This document shows, piece by piece, positions 23,721-32,607 of a stretch of DNA of 64,000 nucleotides; the stretch's first letter is position 1; each line of letters starts with the position of its first letter. The DNA is taken from assembly GCA_003216975.1 (NCBI GenBank), contig QCHY01000007.1, positions 1 to 64,000 on the forward strand, read 5' to 3'. Position numbers and translations under genes: made by a program. Source of the stretch: Prochlorococcus sp. AG-402-I20 (lineage in GTDB: Bacteria > Cyanobacteriota > Cyanobacteriia > PCC-6307 > Cyanobiaceae). The notes below the pieces were generated by a model, which was not told the DNA's origin, did not search any database, and saw only the letters and a program-made list of their open reading frames with translations.

Positions 23721-24014
23721 AACTCAATAATTACTTTCTTAATACATCTATCACATATAGGGTATTTAATTCAATAGTCAATGGTTAACCGACAACTAAA
23801 TTTTTATATATCTATCAATATCACTTAAAGCGATACCTTCAAATAATTAGATGTTAACTATAAAGCAATATCTAGAGGGCGAGAGAAAAGCCAAAAACTA
23901 ATACAAAAACAATTCTATTCAATAAAACTAATAGACCTCATATGCTGATCAAAGATGGCATTAGAACACTAATAACAAATTGATCTATTCAAAGTGTCAG
24001 GCTACCTCTAGACA

Positions 24015-24278
24015 TCAACCAATCTCATTCTCTCGTTGCCGTATCCAAAGAAGACAACGTGAAATCAAATGGTCTCTATGAGGAATAAGACGACGATGAA
24101 CAAGACAAGAAAGTATTGTTCTGGAATGCTTGTCGCTGGAATAATTGAAATGTTGACATGTCATGCAAACGCAAGCTGAACATGTTTTTTTGAGAATCCC
24201 TTTCTCAAGGAATTGCCACTCTTCTTCTTGACCGAAGATCTGATCGGTGCAAGTTTCTTTGGGGTGAGTCGTAGACAT
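24015..24278 (-). CDS. Cysteine-rich small protein, 87 aa
   Basis: MSTTHPKETCTDQIFGQEEE, then KTCSACVCMTCQHFNYSSDK, SRTILSCLVHRRLIPHRDHL, SRCLLWIRQ. Six to seven Cys with several His suggests a metal (zinc) or disulfide site. The ATG at 24278 is chosen. An overlapping minus-strand frame (24161-24361) is a shadow. Confidence 0.6.
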   Translation of the reverse strand: MSTTHPKETCTDQIFGQEEEWQFLEKGILKKTCSACVCMTCQHFNYSSDKHSRTILSCLVHRRLIPHRDHLISRCLLWIRQRENEIG

Positions 24279-24557
24279 TGACCAATTCCAATAGGTTGGG
24301 CTACGACAGATACCCATTCTTCAGCCTTAAAAACAGCATACGGGGAAGCAGATGGAGTCATTTACCTATAGCAGTACACTTGTACTAGCAAGAGTTAATA
24401 GGTAATGTCAAGTCATATATTTCAAAAATCTAAAATATGTCGCCTGCAATACAAACAATCAAACAAACAAGATGCTCAAACACGATGAATGTTTCAAGGA
24501 TATAAAGGCTAATTAAAAATAATTAAACGGATAGGTCCACCACAAAACAAAAAAGCA

Positions 24558-24792
24558 ATAAAAAAGCCCTCATCTCATGAGGGCAAAATAAACTGCTGAA
24601 GGATCCCCATCACCCAGCTTTTCAAAAATAATAATCAAATCAATCAGATTAGGCAACATTAAAGCACCATATGTTTTACCTCAGGCTTAAATGGACACCA
24701 TCTGTAGGGGGGGTTGATTTATATGAAAAATAGGGTTAGAAATAGTATCCCCATCACCCAGACCCGTAGGACACCATACCTAGGGTCTTTTT
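24558..24792 (-). ncRNA. Second copy of the two-motif structured ncRNA
   Basis: On the minus strand, hairpin AGACCC-TAGG-loop-CCTA-CGGGTCT (24760-24788) is followed by CTGGGTGATGGGGAT (24747-24761), about 130 bases, then CTGGGTGATGGGGATC again (24602-24617), enclosed by GCTG/CAGC, and the terminator GCCCTCATCTCATGAGGGC plus T-run (24566-24584). Layout, order and length match 7960-8203. The first 50 bases are almost identical to that copy, the rest is diverged. Confidence 0.6.
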
Positions 24793-25072
24793 TATTGGAA
24801 AACCTTTTATAGAGGGATTTCGCCAATATTAAGCACATATGATCTGTGGAAAACTTTTGTTATATGAATGAATTTGCGAGCTAAAAAAATATGTCCTTAC
24901 CTAAATCTTCGAAAAAGTAGCTTATAAAGGTTTAAAAACGATTAATTGAAAAATCCTCCTCAATTAAGTAAAAAGGTTCTAAATCTGTTAATTGGTAGGA
25001 AAAAGACAATTACGCTAAAGAAATTAAATCTATCGAATAAAACCAGTTGAAATCTTTATGTGATTACACAAA

Positions 25073-25933
25073 ATGATTGATCTCAAAAGAAATAGCAAAA
25101 AAGAACCAATTGAAGCCACAGGCCTTCGAAGTCGTAAGTGTTCTCTATATAAGCCAAATCAACAAGAAGATTTCAAAATTAGTAGAGGTCGTTTCTCAAA
25201 TTTTATGACGTGTCAAAGGTGCTTTTATCTCGATAGGGTAAGAGGTCTTGATCCTCCTGGGACACCAGGTTGGACTCTCAATGAAACCACTGACCTATTA
25301 CTAAAAAAAGAATTTGACGATTGCAGACAAAAATAGGTTCCACACAGAATATTTGCATCTAATGGAATATCTCATGTTGTTCCATTTGATCATCCTGAAA
25401 TAGATAACTGGAGAAACTCACTTCATCGGGGACTAATGCATCGTTACAAGGATACCGGAATAATTTTGACTGGAGGTGTAGACGATATTTGGCAAGACAC
25501 TATTACAAGACAACAAATAATTGTGGATTACAAATCACAAGCAAAAAACGGACGAGTTGATAAGAAAGATTATTTAGAGGATCCTTTTCACGAGGCCTAT
25601 AAAATTCAAATGGACTTTTATGCTTACTTACCCTCGGGGATGGGTTTTAGTGTTCATCCAATATCTTATTTTCTAGTTTGCAATGCAAAAAGGGATGAAG
25701 ATGAATTTAATAAGACCATGCGTTTTGATGAATATCTTGTTCCCTACAAATGGAGGAATGATTGGATAGAGAGTCGACTAGATGAAATGGTCACACTAAT
25801 GAATCAATCAGAGATTCCAGAATCAAATCCTTAATGCAAGAACTGCGCCTATGCAGATCAATATTCGAAAATATTATTTTCAAGAAATTCATGTAAAAAA
25901 GAAATTACACAAGGAACTTTGCCATTATTTTAA
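25073..25933 (+). pseudogene. PD-(D/E)xK (RecB/Cas4-like) nuclease broken by two in-frame stops
   Basis: One continuous frame of 286 codons apart from TAG at 25334 and TAA at 25832. Motifs on both sides of the stops: an N-terminal CQRC cluster, GGVDDIWQD, IIVDYKSQA, and YKIQMDFYAYL (the QxxxY motif of RecB-type nucleases), then CKNCAYADQYS near the end, consistent with a 4Fe-4S-bearing PD-(D/E)xK nuclease. Everything else is intact, so the damage is recent, or the stops are read through. No DNA-repair or CRISPR partner is adjacent; an SRAP gene follows 57 bases later. Confidence 0.8.
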
Positions 25934-25989
25934 GAACGCTAATAGTTTTAAAATGATTCTGATCAAAAAGCGTCTAAAGGATTAATGGA

Positions 25990-26628
25990 ATGTGCGGAAG
26001 ATATCAGTTATTAACTAAATTTATAAATTTACCTGACCTTTTAAAAAAAGATGTGCCAAGGGGATTGAGTCAAAATTATGAACCACAAATATTAATCAAA
26101 CCTGGTTCTCCAATTCTTGTTCTTAAGAATGAAGGCAAGACACAAACATCAATAATGCTATGGGGGTTTATATCTGAGTGGAGTAAAGACCCTTTTGACA
26201 ACACAAGGCCAAAGCCATTTAACGCGAGATCGGAAAGTGTTGAAGAGAAGAAACTTTTTCGTGCAAGCTGGAGGCATAAGAGATGTTTGATACCAGCCAG
26301 TGGTTTTCTAGAAAAAGGTCACCTAATAGGTAGAAAAGATTCTCAAACTTTCTGGTTAGGAGGACTTTGGAATCGATGGATGTCTAAAGAAGGATGTGAA
26401 CTAGAGAGCTGTTGTGTGCTTACGACCGAACCAAATGATTTAGTCAAACAATTTCATAACCGTATGCCCGTTATTATTCCAAGTGGGCTAGAAGAAGAAT
26501 GGATCTCTTCAGTTAAAAATGCTCAAGACCTTAAAGCTTTAAAACCGCTAATGACTAAATGGGACCCAGAAGAATGGACAGCCGAGCCAATAAACAAACC
26601 TAATGCCGACCAATTATCCTTCCTATAA
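25990..26628 (+). CDS. SRAP-domain protein (YedK/HMCES)
   Basis: 212 residues, begins MCGRYQ with catalytic Cys2; FNARSES (Asn78), ASGFLEKG (Glu108; usual GYYEW) and FHNRMPVII (His156) complete the SRAP active site. It crosslinks to abasic sites in single-stranded DNA and protects them. Directly downstream of the broken nuclease gene, so both may have belonged to one DNA-repair unit. Confidence 0.9.
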   Translation: MCGRYQLLTKFINLPDLLKKDVPRGLSQNYEPQILIKPGSPILVLKNEGKTQTSIMLWGFISEWSKDPFDNTRPKPFNARSESVEEKKLFRASWRHKRCLIPASGFLEKGHLIGRKDSQTFWLGGLWNRWMSKEGCELESCCVLTTEPNDLVKQFHNRMPVIIPSGLEEEWISSVKNAQDLKALKPLMTKWDPEEWTAEPINKPNADQLSFL

Positions 26629-26640
26629 AATCAAGACAAA

Positions 26641-26668
26641 AAAAAGGGCATATACAAGCCCTTTTATA
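26641..26668 (+). terminator. Terminator of SRAP gene
   Basis: AAAAAGGGC, loop, GCCCTTTTA, thirteen bases after the SRAP stop. Confidence 0.7.
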
Positions 26669-26688
26669 CATTTTATAAGATCAGGACT

Positions 26689-26862
26689 TCAATGATCGTG
26701 ATGCACTTCTGCCGAGTTAGGCATTTCATGGGCAGAAGACAATTTCTTCAATGATTGAGATCCACAAATAGCAGACAGAGCGATCACAACCAAGGATGCA
26801 GTGCTTAACAATTGAAGCACTATCGGGAGATGTGAATTAATTCTTTCTCTAAAGGTAGTCAT
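26689..26862 (-). CDS. Membrane-anchored peptide with His-rich end, 57 aa
   Basis: MTTFRERINSHLPIVLQLLS, a helix ending AICGS, then a polar tail ending EVHHDH. Could bind a metal through the terminal histidines; this is speculation. Convergent with SRAP. Confidence 0.5.
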   Translation of the reverse strand: MTTFRERINSHLPIVLQLLSTASLVVIALSAICGSQSLKKLSSAHEMPNSAEVHHDH

Positions 26863-27244
26863 TTGGGAAGTTAATTAACACTCCATTCAAACAAAAAGAA
26901 TAAGCACCGTCCATAGCTTGAATATTATGAACTAAATAGCTAAAAGCAAAAAAATAAGCATAAATAAATTTAGTCCTACTGTTAAGAGTGATGTACTTGG
27001 TTTAAATTCATTAGCCAAAACTAGGGACTCACGCTCTTATTGATTTCTAATTATGACCTAAATATTTAAAAGTCTCATCAGATACATAATGAAAATTAGA
27101 TATTGAAAGAAAGCATATGAATAAATAAATGTACAATTAAACAATAATTAAGTCAAAACTACTAATGGCTGAGAAATTAATAAAGCCTAAAACCACTCGT
27201 CGTCAGATATCTGATTAAAATTACACAAACAAAAATTAATTGTA
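26863..27244. other. Gene-free AT-rich stretch
   Basis: No frame of protein-like composition, hairpin with T-tract or repeat was found. Presumably holds the promoters of the flanking divergent genes. Confidence 0.4.
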
Positions 27245-27748
27245 ATGAACGGAAATAGAATGGATCTTCCTTCTCTAGACAAACTTAAAGAATTAGAAAA
27301 AAGCGCAAGAGTAGATGGGAGTGGCATTGAATTTGACTCTCTATTAGGACTATGGAAATTTAATTCAGTTTGGAAGCAGGGCTCAGATACAGAAGACACG
27401 ATTTCAAGCACTTTGCTACAGGTTCTTTCAGCCAGTCTAGAGTTGAAGAAGAATACACAGAATCCAGAAGAAGAGAAATTTACTATCGTCAACGCGATTA
27501 AATTTGGATTATTAACTCTGAGATTCAGTGGTTACGCAAATTTAGAAAGGAAGCAACCATTATTACCTTTTTCATTTGATTGCATTCAAATAAAACTAGC
27601 TTCATTAATTATTCTAAAGAGATCTCTACCGGCACCTGATCAAAAGAATAGGCCGTTTTTTGCACTAATAGCTATTGATCCAAATGGTAAATGGTTGTCA
27701 GCAAGGGGAAAGGGTGGGGGACTTGCTCTATGGGTAAAAGATAAATAA
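27245..27748 (+). CDS. Conserved cyanobacterial protein, lipocalin/PAP-like, 167 aa
   Basis: Residues LLGLWKFNSVW near 33-43 and FFALIAIDPNGKWLSARGKG then GGLALWV near the end look like the LxGxW...R and beta-rich end of plastid-lipid-associated-type (fibrillin-like) proteins. The start may be the second Met (MDLPSLD, 27260). The family assignment is tentative; the gene itself is sound. Confidence 0.6.
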   Translation: MNGNRMDLPSLDKLKELEKSARVDGSGIEFDSLLGLWKFNSVWKQGSDTEDTISSTLLQVLSASLELKKNTQNPEEEKFTIVNAIKFGLLTLRFSGYANLERKQPLLPFSFDCIQIKLASLIILKRSLPAPDQKNRPFFALIAIDPNGKWLSARGKGGGLALWVKDK

Positions 27749-27866
27749 GCTACCAGCTTTAAAATACCCTTAGAGATTTTGTTCAGAAAACTCTTCTAAT
27801 AATATTTTTATAACCAATATCTCTGAACATAAATTAATAAGCAAATATTACACATACGTAGTGACA

Positions 27867-28079
27867 TCAAGCGATAACTTTATTTCTCAGAGAAATCCTA
27901 TCAATAGAATTTGGATGCTCTCGAACAAATTTGTTGAACTCAATAGCTAACTGTCTAGCTTCAAAAGCATCAATGGCATAAAACCCTAACTCATGTCTTT
28001 TGTTAGCTAAATCTCGGTAGCTAACAGCATATCTTTTGCAGGATGTAATCGGTCTTGAAGACAATTTTTTAAATATCAA
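27867..28079 (-). CDS. Small basic protein, 70 aa
   Basis: MIFKKLSSRPITSCKRYAVS, then RHELGFYAIDAFEARQLAIE and FNKFVREHPNSID. A beta-beta-alpha-like layout typical of small conserved picocyanobacterial proteins. Not recognised. Confidence 0.55.
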   Translation of the reverse strand: MIFKKLSSRPITSCKRYAVSYRDLANKRHELGFYAIDAFEARQLAIEFNKFVREHPNSIDRISLRNKVIA

Positions 28080-28424
28080 CTAACCATATACTAAAAATAA
28101 CAAAATAGTTCTGAAAGAAATCTACCGAACAATTTGGGATAGGAAACCGAATATAAATGACATAATGCTTTTGAGCAATTAGATGTCAAATAATATCTGA
28201 ACTAAATTCTTGATAACGAACGACGCAACCAAATTTTAGCTAAATTGCATCTTTAACTTTTATAAAATTGTAAAAGACTTGAAAATAACAAAGCGCCTAA
28301 ATATTGATTATTAGAAAATCTAATTACATTAATAATTTTTACTTTATAGATTTGGTATCTCTCCCTACATACAAACATTAAATAAAAAGGTAACTTTAAA
28401 AAAATTATTCAATTAATCAAAGTT
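28080..28424. other. Gene-free AT-rich stretch
   Basis: No supported gene, hairpin or repeat seen. The sequence is A+T-rich and lies between divergent mini-genes. Confidence 0.4.
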
Positions 28425-28505
28425 ATGACTTTAGATATTTACAAAGCGATTGTTAAAGCATCAGAGCAAGGAAATTTATGGGGACTAAAACGAACTGATT
28501 ACTAA
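28425..28505 (+). CDS. Possible micro-protein, 26 aa
   Basis: MTLDIYKAIVKASEQGNLWG LKRTDY. Amphipathic helix with a basic end; two bases before the next frame. Short but compositionally plausible. Confidence 0.3.
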   Translation: MTLDIYKAIVKASEQGNLWGLKRTDY

Positions 28506-28507
28506 CT

Positions 28508-28633
28508 ATGTTTAAATTCACCAAATTTAAGTTTATTCAACTCATTATATTATGGAATCTACCAATAGTAATTTTATTTATAGCAATAATCTCAATACCC
28601 ATAGAATTATCTGATTCAATTTCAATTTTTTAA
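28508..28633 (+). CDS. Single-span membrane peptide, 41 aa
   Basis: MFKFTKFKFIQLIILWNLPI, then IVILFIAIISIPIE; basic N-terminus plus one or two helices. Close downstream of the micro-protein frame. Confidence 0.4.
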   Translation: MFKFTKFKFIQLIILWNLPIVILFIAIISIPIELSDSISIF

Positions 28634-28804
28634 CAACTCAGATCTCTAAACAGAAAAATTTCTTTTTAATAGAGAAATAATTAATCAATAAGTGTAACCC
28701 TAAAAATCTAGATATGAACTACTTTTAAAAAGCTTGAATGGCTAGAAATAGTAAAATCTGGTATTTGATCTATGCCATTCAATAAGTACACAGCGCGTGT
28801 TTGA

Positions 28805-29116
28805 TTAAGCAGCTTTAAACTGAGCACTACTGTTGTCGGTCCATGTCCAAGCAGACTTCTCCATTGTAGATAGATCGACTCTGTGGCTCGCCATCCAGTC
28901 TCCATTGGCTTCTATAAATTTCTCAATATTCCCCTCTGGGTGCTGATGTATAACAATGATTTTTTGAGGGTCATCATCACTACAACCTCTGTACAAGGGC
29001 TGAATATTAAACTCTCTATGCCTTCTGGTAGCTTCTTTACTGTCGAAGATTGCAGCCCACTCATCAAAGGTGCTTTCAACCTTAAAAGTAAAAACTGAGG
29101 TGACAGTAGAAGACAT
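28805..29116 (-). CDS. DUF3764-family protein, 103 aa
   Basis: VTSVFTFKVESTFDEWAAIF, then YRGCSDDDPQKIIVIHQHPE and IEANGDWMASHRVDLS. Paralogue of 6324-6590 (FDVNVPYDEWVKKFD...FRGVSKENPDKAIVVV). Full length for DUF3764. Function unknown. Confidence 0.82.
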   Translation of the reverse strand: MSSTVTSVFTFKVESTFDEWAAIFDSKEATRRHREFNIQPLYRGCSDDDPQKIIVIHQHPEGNIEKFIEANGDWMASHRVDLSTMEKSAWTWTDNSSAQFKAA

Positions 29117-29220
29117 CTAAAATCTTTAATATGGACAAACGATACCCAAACAAAACAAAACTGACTAACAGTTGTAGTAAAAACTAGATAAATAAGAAAA
29201 CTTTCTGCTAGAAATAGCTA

Positions 29221-29442
29221 ATGCAAATACCAAGAAAAACCCTCAAACGAATCATTAACTTAATTGTTGTTCTAATCGTTGCCATTGTTGGGTTCATAAA
29301 AGTAAAGCACCCATTTAGTTATTTAATTGGAGTCCCTGTTACCAGTTGGGTCGTTTATCTTTTATGTAATGCCATGTGCACAGATATTCTTTTTGGAGAA
29401 ACATTAGGTTGTTCAGAAAAAAGTATTTACAAGGAGAAATAA
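29221..29442 (+). CDS. Two-span membrane protein, 73 aa
   Basis: IINLIVVLIVAIVGFIKV and YLIGVPVTSWVVYLLCNAMC form two helices; the tail holds further cysteines (CTDILFGETLGCSE). Not recognised. Confidence 0.5.
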   Translation: MQIPRKTLKRIINLIVVLIVAIVGFIKVKHPFSYLIGVPVTSWVVYLLCNAMCTDILFGETLGCSEKSIYKEK

Positions 29443-29598
29443 CTAACTACGAATTAAAACTTTCTCAATCAGTGAAGAGAACCAGATGTCCATAACCTGA
29501 AAAGTACTTGCAAAGATAAACTCAAGTCAAGATATCGAATTAATCATAAAATTACTCTTGACCACTCAACATAACAAAATGATATTCGCTTTACTCAG

Positions 29599-30516
29599 TT
29601 GGAAATAATCTTTCTTTTAGCTGAATTAATACCATGTCTTTTAATAGGTTATTTACTAGGACGATTTAAAAAAGATTTATCCCTAACGATATCTCGTCCT
29701 TTAATGAGCTATGGAATTCCTGTCAGCTTGATGGGGATATTACTTAAGTCTGGCCTTGAATTCCCTTTGATACAATCTGCGGCTTTATCACTGGTAGCTA
29801 TTGGCTTTTTAATGACTCTATTAAATTGCCTTCCTGGTATAAAAAACTTAATACCAAACAGATCTCTTCAATTAGGTAGTGCATTCGGAAATACTGGGTA
29901 TTTCGGAATACCAGTTTCACTAGCACTGCTTCCAAATCATGCTTTGATTTATAGCATAGGTTTTGACCTTGGTGCGACATTAGTAATTTGGAGTATCGGT
30001 CCAATACTGCTAACAGATCCTTCAAAAATTTTAAGTTCTAATAGATATTGGCAGGATTTCATAAAAGCAATCTTTAGAAGCCCTGCTGTAAAAGGACTGA
30101 TTGGCGCATTAATTGTTCATTCATCACCATGGAATGAACAATTAACAGCCTTACTATGGATACCTTCAAGGGTTGTAATTGTTTTAGCACTTGTAATCGT
30201 TGGAATGCGTCTAAGTTGGTTGAGGAAAGCAAATCTCTCAAGAATAAAAATCCAAATAACATCCATAAAAAATGCTTTAATCATGAAACTGGTTGGATTG
30301 CCAGTCATTATGTTGATCATTTCCTCAGCGATCAGATTACCCAACGTCATGCGAGAGGCTTTAGTACTTCAATCAGCTGCGCCAACAGCAATATCTGTCT
30401 TACTAATAACCCAAGCAGCGTCAAGAGATGAAGATGAAGCCACATCGCTTGTTGTCTTAAGTACGATTATCGCGCTCCTATCAATCCCTGCTTGGTTGAT
30501 GATTTTAAGATTGTAA
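29599..30516 (+). CDS. AEC (auxin efflux carrier) family transporter
   Basis: 305 residues with about ten hydrophobic helices. GYLLGRFKKDLSLTISRPLM at the start, GSAFGNTGYFGIPVSLALL (the conserved N-G-N/FGNTGYxGxP motif of AEC proteins) in the middle, and LQSAAPTAISVLLITQAASR in the second repeat. AEC proteins export or import organic anions; substrate unknown. The start appears to be TTG at 29599, as no ATG precedes the first helix. Confidence 0.87.
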   Translation: MEIIFLLAELIPCLLIGYLLGRFKKDLSLTISRPLMSYGIPVSLMGILLKSGLEFPLIQSAALSLVAIGFLMTLLNCLPGIKNLIPNRSLQLGSAFGNTGYFGIPVSLALLPNHALIYSIGFDLGATLVIWSIGPILLTDPSKILSSNRYWQDFIKAIFRSPAVKGLIGALIVHSSPWNEQLTALLWIPSRVVIVLALVIVGMRLSWLRKANLSRIKIQITSIKNALIMKLVGLPVIMLIISSAIRLPNVMREALVLQSAAPTAISVLLITQAASRDEDEATSLVVLSTIIALLSIPAWLMILRL

Positions 30517-30579
30517 AAAGTTAACAACTATCGTCTTTTAACTCAGTTTGTCTAAGTTGTAAGAAATACAATTTTTTTA

Positions 30580-30780
30580 ATGACCTCAGCTACAGCAACA
30601 AAAGCGACAGCAAAGAAAACAGCGGCAGTAAAATCATCAGCAGTAAAATCTCAATCAATTTATTCATCAACCCAATCAAGATTTGCCAGTTCAAAGTTAA
30701 TTCAAAACCTAGGATCATCTAATGATGGGGTTCAATTCGATTTTTCAAGTTCGTTAAGAACTGCATTTGGAAGGGACTAA
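30580..30780 (+). CDS. Ala/Thr/Lys-rich small protein, 66 aa
   Basis: The first 30 residues are low complexity (ATATKATAKKTAAVKSSAVK), then a conserved-looking end, RFASSKLIQNLGSSNDGVQF. The basic repeat tract recalls the tails of the histone-like proteins at 23202 and 34119. Not recognised. Confidence 0.55.
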   Translation: MTSATATKATAKKTAAVKSSAVKSQSIYSSTQSRFASSKLIQNLGSSNDGVQFDFSSSLRTAFGRD

Positions 30781-30786
30781 AAGCAT

Positions 30787-30882
30787 ATGGACCTTTTAAA
30801 AACACTTTTTACAGTTGCTATATGTCTAGGTATTGGATGGGCAATCTCAAAAGGGATCATGTTTGGTTTGACTCATATTTAA
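30787..30882 (+). CDS. Membrane micro-protein, 31 aa
   Basis: MDLLKTLFTVAICLGIGWAI then SKGIMFGLTHI. One helix; six bases after the previous gene, so co-transcribed in the dense run to 32.5 kb. Confidence 0.4.
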   Translation: MDLLKTLFTVAICLGIGWAISKGIMFGLTHI

Positions 30883-30922
30883 TATTCCTGAAGAATGGCA
30901 TTCTACAAATGAAGGACTTGAA

Positions 30923-31048
30923 GTGATTGACAGTTCATGGATGCAAGTCAAGGTCGCATGCGAAAAAATAAAAGCGCAAACAACTTCAAATAAAAAATAT
31001 ATTTCAAATATGCTTAACGAAATAGCAGATCATTCTCAAGAAAATTAA
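30923..31048 (+). CDS. Small helical protein, about 41 aa, start uncertain
   Basis: The frame ending at 31048 reads EVIDSSWMQVKVACEKIKAQ, then NMLNEIADHSQEN. A GTG at 30923 is the first standard start; the frame remains open upstream to 30884 (IPEEWHSTNEG), where only ATT/ATA could start. Its TAA overlaps the next ATG. Confidence 0.4.
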   Translation: MIDSSWMQVKVACEKIKAQTTSNKKYISNMLNEIADHSQEN

Positions 31049-31239
31049 TGGCTAAAGAATGGGAACCCAAAGAAGAACATCAAGCAGTTATTGCAAGGAG
31101 TATAGAGTTTATTTCTGATGAATTAGCTGAGTTACAAGAGGCTTTACGGTGTCCAAATTCATTTATTGTTGAAATAGCTAATAGGGTAGTATCTGAATAT
31201 AAAACAAACCAAATCATCATTAGAAGAGATGAAGAATAA
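31048..31239 (+). CDS. DELAELQ-motif protein, 63 aa
   Basis: MAKEWEPKEEHQAVIARSIE, FISDELAELQEALRCPNSFI. Paralogue at 63747-63962 (FFIDELAELQDELDCPDEFI). Helical, soluble. ATG overlaps the previous stop, and the next gene starts on the base after its own stop. Confidence 0.6.
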   Translation: MAKEWEPKEEHQAVIARSIEFISDELAELQEALRCPNSFIVEIANRVVSEYKTNQIIIRRDEE

Positions 31240-31359
31240 ATGGAATTTCTTCAATCACATGATTTAAACCAATTGGGGCTTTGGACCCCTCTTATTGGAG
31301 GTATTCTTCTTTACGTTGGCTTAAATCTAAAAATTACTGAAGTTGATCCTAATGAGTAA
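31240..31359 (+). CDS. Membrane peptide, 39 aa
   Basis: MEFLQSHDLNQLGLWTPLIG, a short helix GILLYVGLNL, and an acidic end. Starts directly after the preceding stop codon. Confidence 0.45.
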   Translation: MEFLQSHDLNQLGLWTPLIGGILLYVGLNLKITEVDPNE

Positions 31360-31419
31360 TCAATACATGAAAAATGAGTACAACGATAAGAAAAGGTTCG
31401 ATTTATTAGAGTAGTTCGG

Positions 31420-31611
31420 ATGAAACAAGGAACTCTTGAACTAATTACTTTTGCTCTGATTTTCTTGAGTCTTCAATTTTGGTGGATAAGGATGACAATT
31501 AAAAATGGTCGAACTGGAGAAGTAGATAAATGGGGGCAAAAAACAAACCGAAAAGAACTAAATCAATTGGAGAAAGTGAAGCAAGATTTAGAAAAACTTT
31601 TTCGATCTTAG
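31420..31611 (+). CDS. Single-span protein with charged tail, 63 aa
   Basis: One helix (LITFALIFLSLQFWWIR), then TIKNGRTGEVDKWGQKTNRK and a coiled-coil-like end. Same layout as 20492-20698 and 21390-21524. Not recognised. Confidence 0.6.
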   Translation: MKQGTLELITFALIFLSLQFWWIRMTIKNGRTGEVDKWGQKTNRKELNQLEKVKQDLEKLFRS

Positions 31612-31640
31612 TTCTCAAAACTACTAAAACTCTTTAAATA

Positions 31641-31943
31641 ATGAACTATCAAATTTTGCTTGAAAGCTACGCTGCTGGTGAATGTATTAATAAAGAGGAA
31701 ATATCGTTACTACAATTAGAACTTAATTCTCAACTAAAATCTATTAAATTTTCTCGCACTCAAGGTTGCACAGAAAAAGCACCAAAGCACATTTGCGAGG
31801 CAGCTCAAGTTTCCGAAGGTAGTAGTTGGCTCACTTGCTTTGCTTCAATACTAGATAAGGCCAATCCGCTTTCTCTTGGGAATAAATCAAGAGGAGCAAA
31901 AGTAAATGATGCACTTTTAGATAACAATTATTTAATGAATTAA
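31641..31943 (+). CDS. GSSW-motif protein, 100 aa
   Basis: NKEEISLLQLELNSQLKSIK, then APKHICEAAQVSEGSSWLTC and FASILDKANPLSLG. The best-preserved member of the four-protein family (19452, 22792, 53465). Function unknown. Confidence 0.7.
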   Translation: MNYQILLESYAAGECINKEEISLLQLELNSQLKSIKFSRTQGCTEKAPKHICEAAQVSEGSSWLTCFASILDKANPLSLGNKSRGAKVNDALLDNNYLMN

Positions 31944-32002
31944 AATAGTAAAAACAATTATCAATTCATTATTAATAGACAAATTATTATTAAACAAATC
32001 CA

Positions 32003-32215
32003 ATGAGCAATAGTGAAAGTCGTGAAGAAAGGAAAAAACGTTTTAAAAATCTCTCAAGTGCAGAAAGAAAAATGTTGATTAGAAAGAAACTAGAATTACA
32101 AGGTTTAACAGAGGGAAGCGGTGTGACGGGAAAGGATCAATCTTCTTACGACAAAAAAGAAATGATAGATTTAATTCTATTAACAAGATGTTTTCAAAAG
32201 AATAAATTTCAATAA
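32003..32215 (+). CDS. Small basic protein, 70 aa
   Basis: MSNSESREERKKRFKNLSSA, helical and strongly basic; TGKDQSSYDKKEMIDLILL near the end. May bind nucleic acid, judged only from charge. Not recognised. Confidence 0.5.
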   Translation: MSNSESREERKKRFKNLSSAERKMLIRKKLELQGLTEGSGVTGKDQSSYDKKEMIDLILLTRCFQKNKFQ

Positions 32216-32266
32216 CTCATCCAACCAAAATTTGTTTTACAAAGTAAGTCCCTGCAAAATGGGCAT

Positions 32267-32470
32267 ATGAATAAACCTATTAAAAAAAAGAAAATTACCT
32301 TTGCAAGGTTTGCTGTTCGTACTCTTGCTATTTCTGCAAGCACCCTCGCTCTGTTTGATTTTCTAAAAGGAGACTATCAAGCTGGAGGACTTCTAGCACT
32401 TGGATGGTTAACCATCGTGATCGGGGAGAAAAGGATGTTTAATGGGGAAAAGACAAATGAAGAAACCTAA
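32267..32470 (+). CDS. Membrane protein, 67 aa
   Basis: A basic N-terminus (NKPIKKKKITFARFAVR), two hydrophobic segments (TLAISASTLALFDFL and AGGLLALGWLTIVIG) and a polar end. Not recognised. Confidence 0.5.
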   Translation: MNKPIKKKKITFARFAVRTLAISASTLALFDFLKGDYQAGGLLALGWLTIVIGEKRMFNGEKTNEET

Positions 32471-32607
32471 GAAAATTTCCAACTGTTAACTATCAATAAA
32501 TAGATCTATAAAATTCATTCAGCTTTTATTCTCTATGCCACCATTAAAGAGGTAACAGTATATAAGACTTTAAATATTGAGGCATTTTATTCCATCCCAT
32601 TAGTTCT

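Noticed and set aside
24161..24361. Second minus-strand frame overlapping 24015-24278
   Set aside because: The Cys/His-rich frame is more protein-like; this one lacks features.
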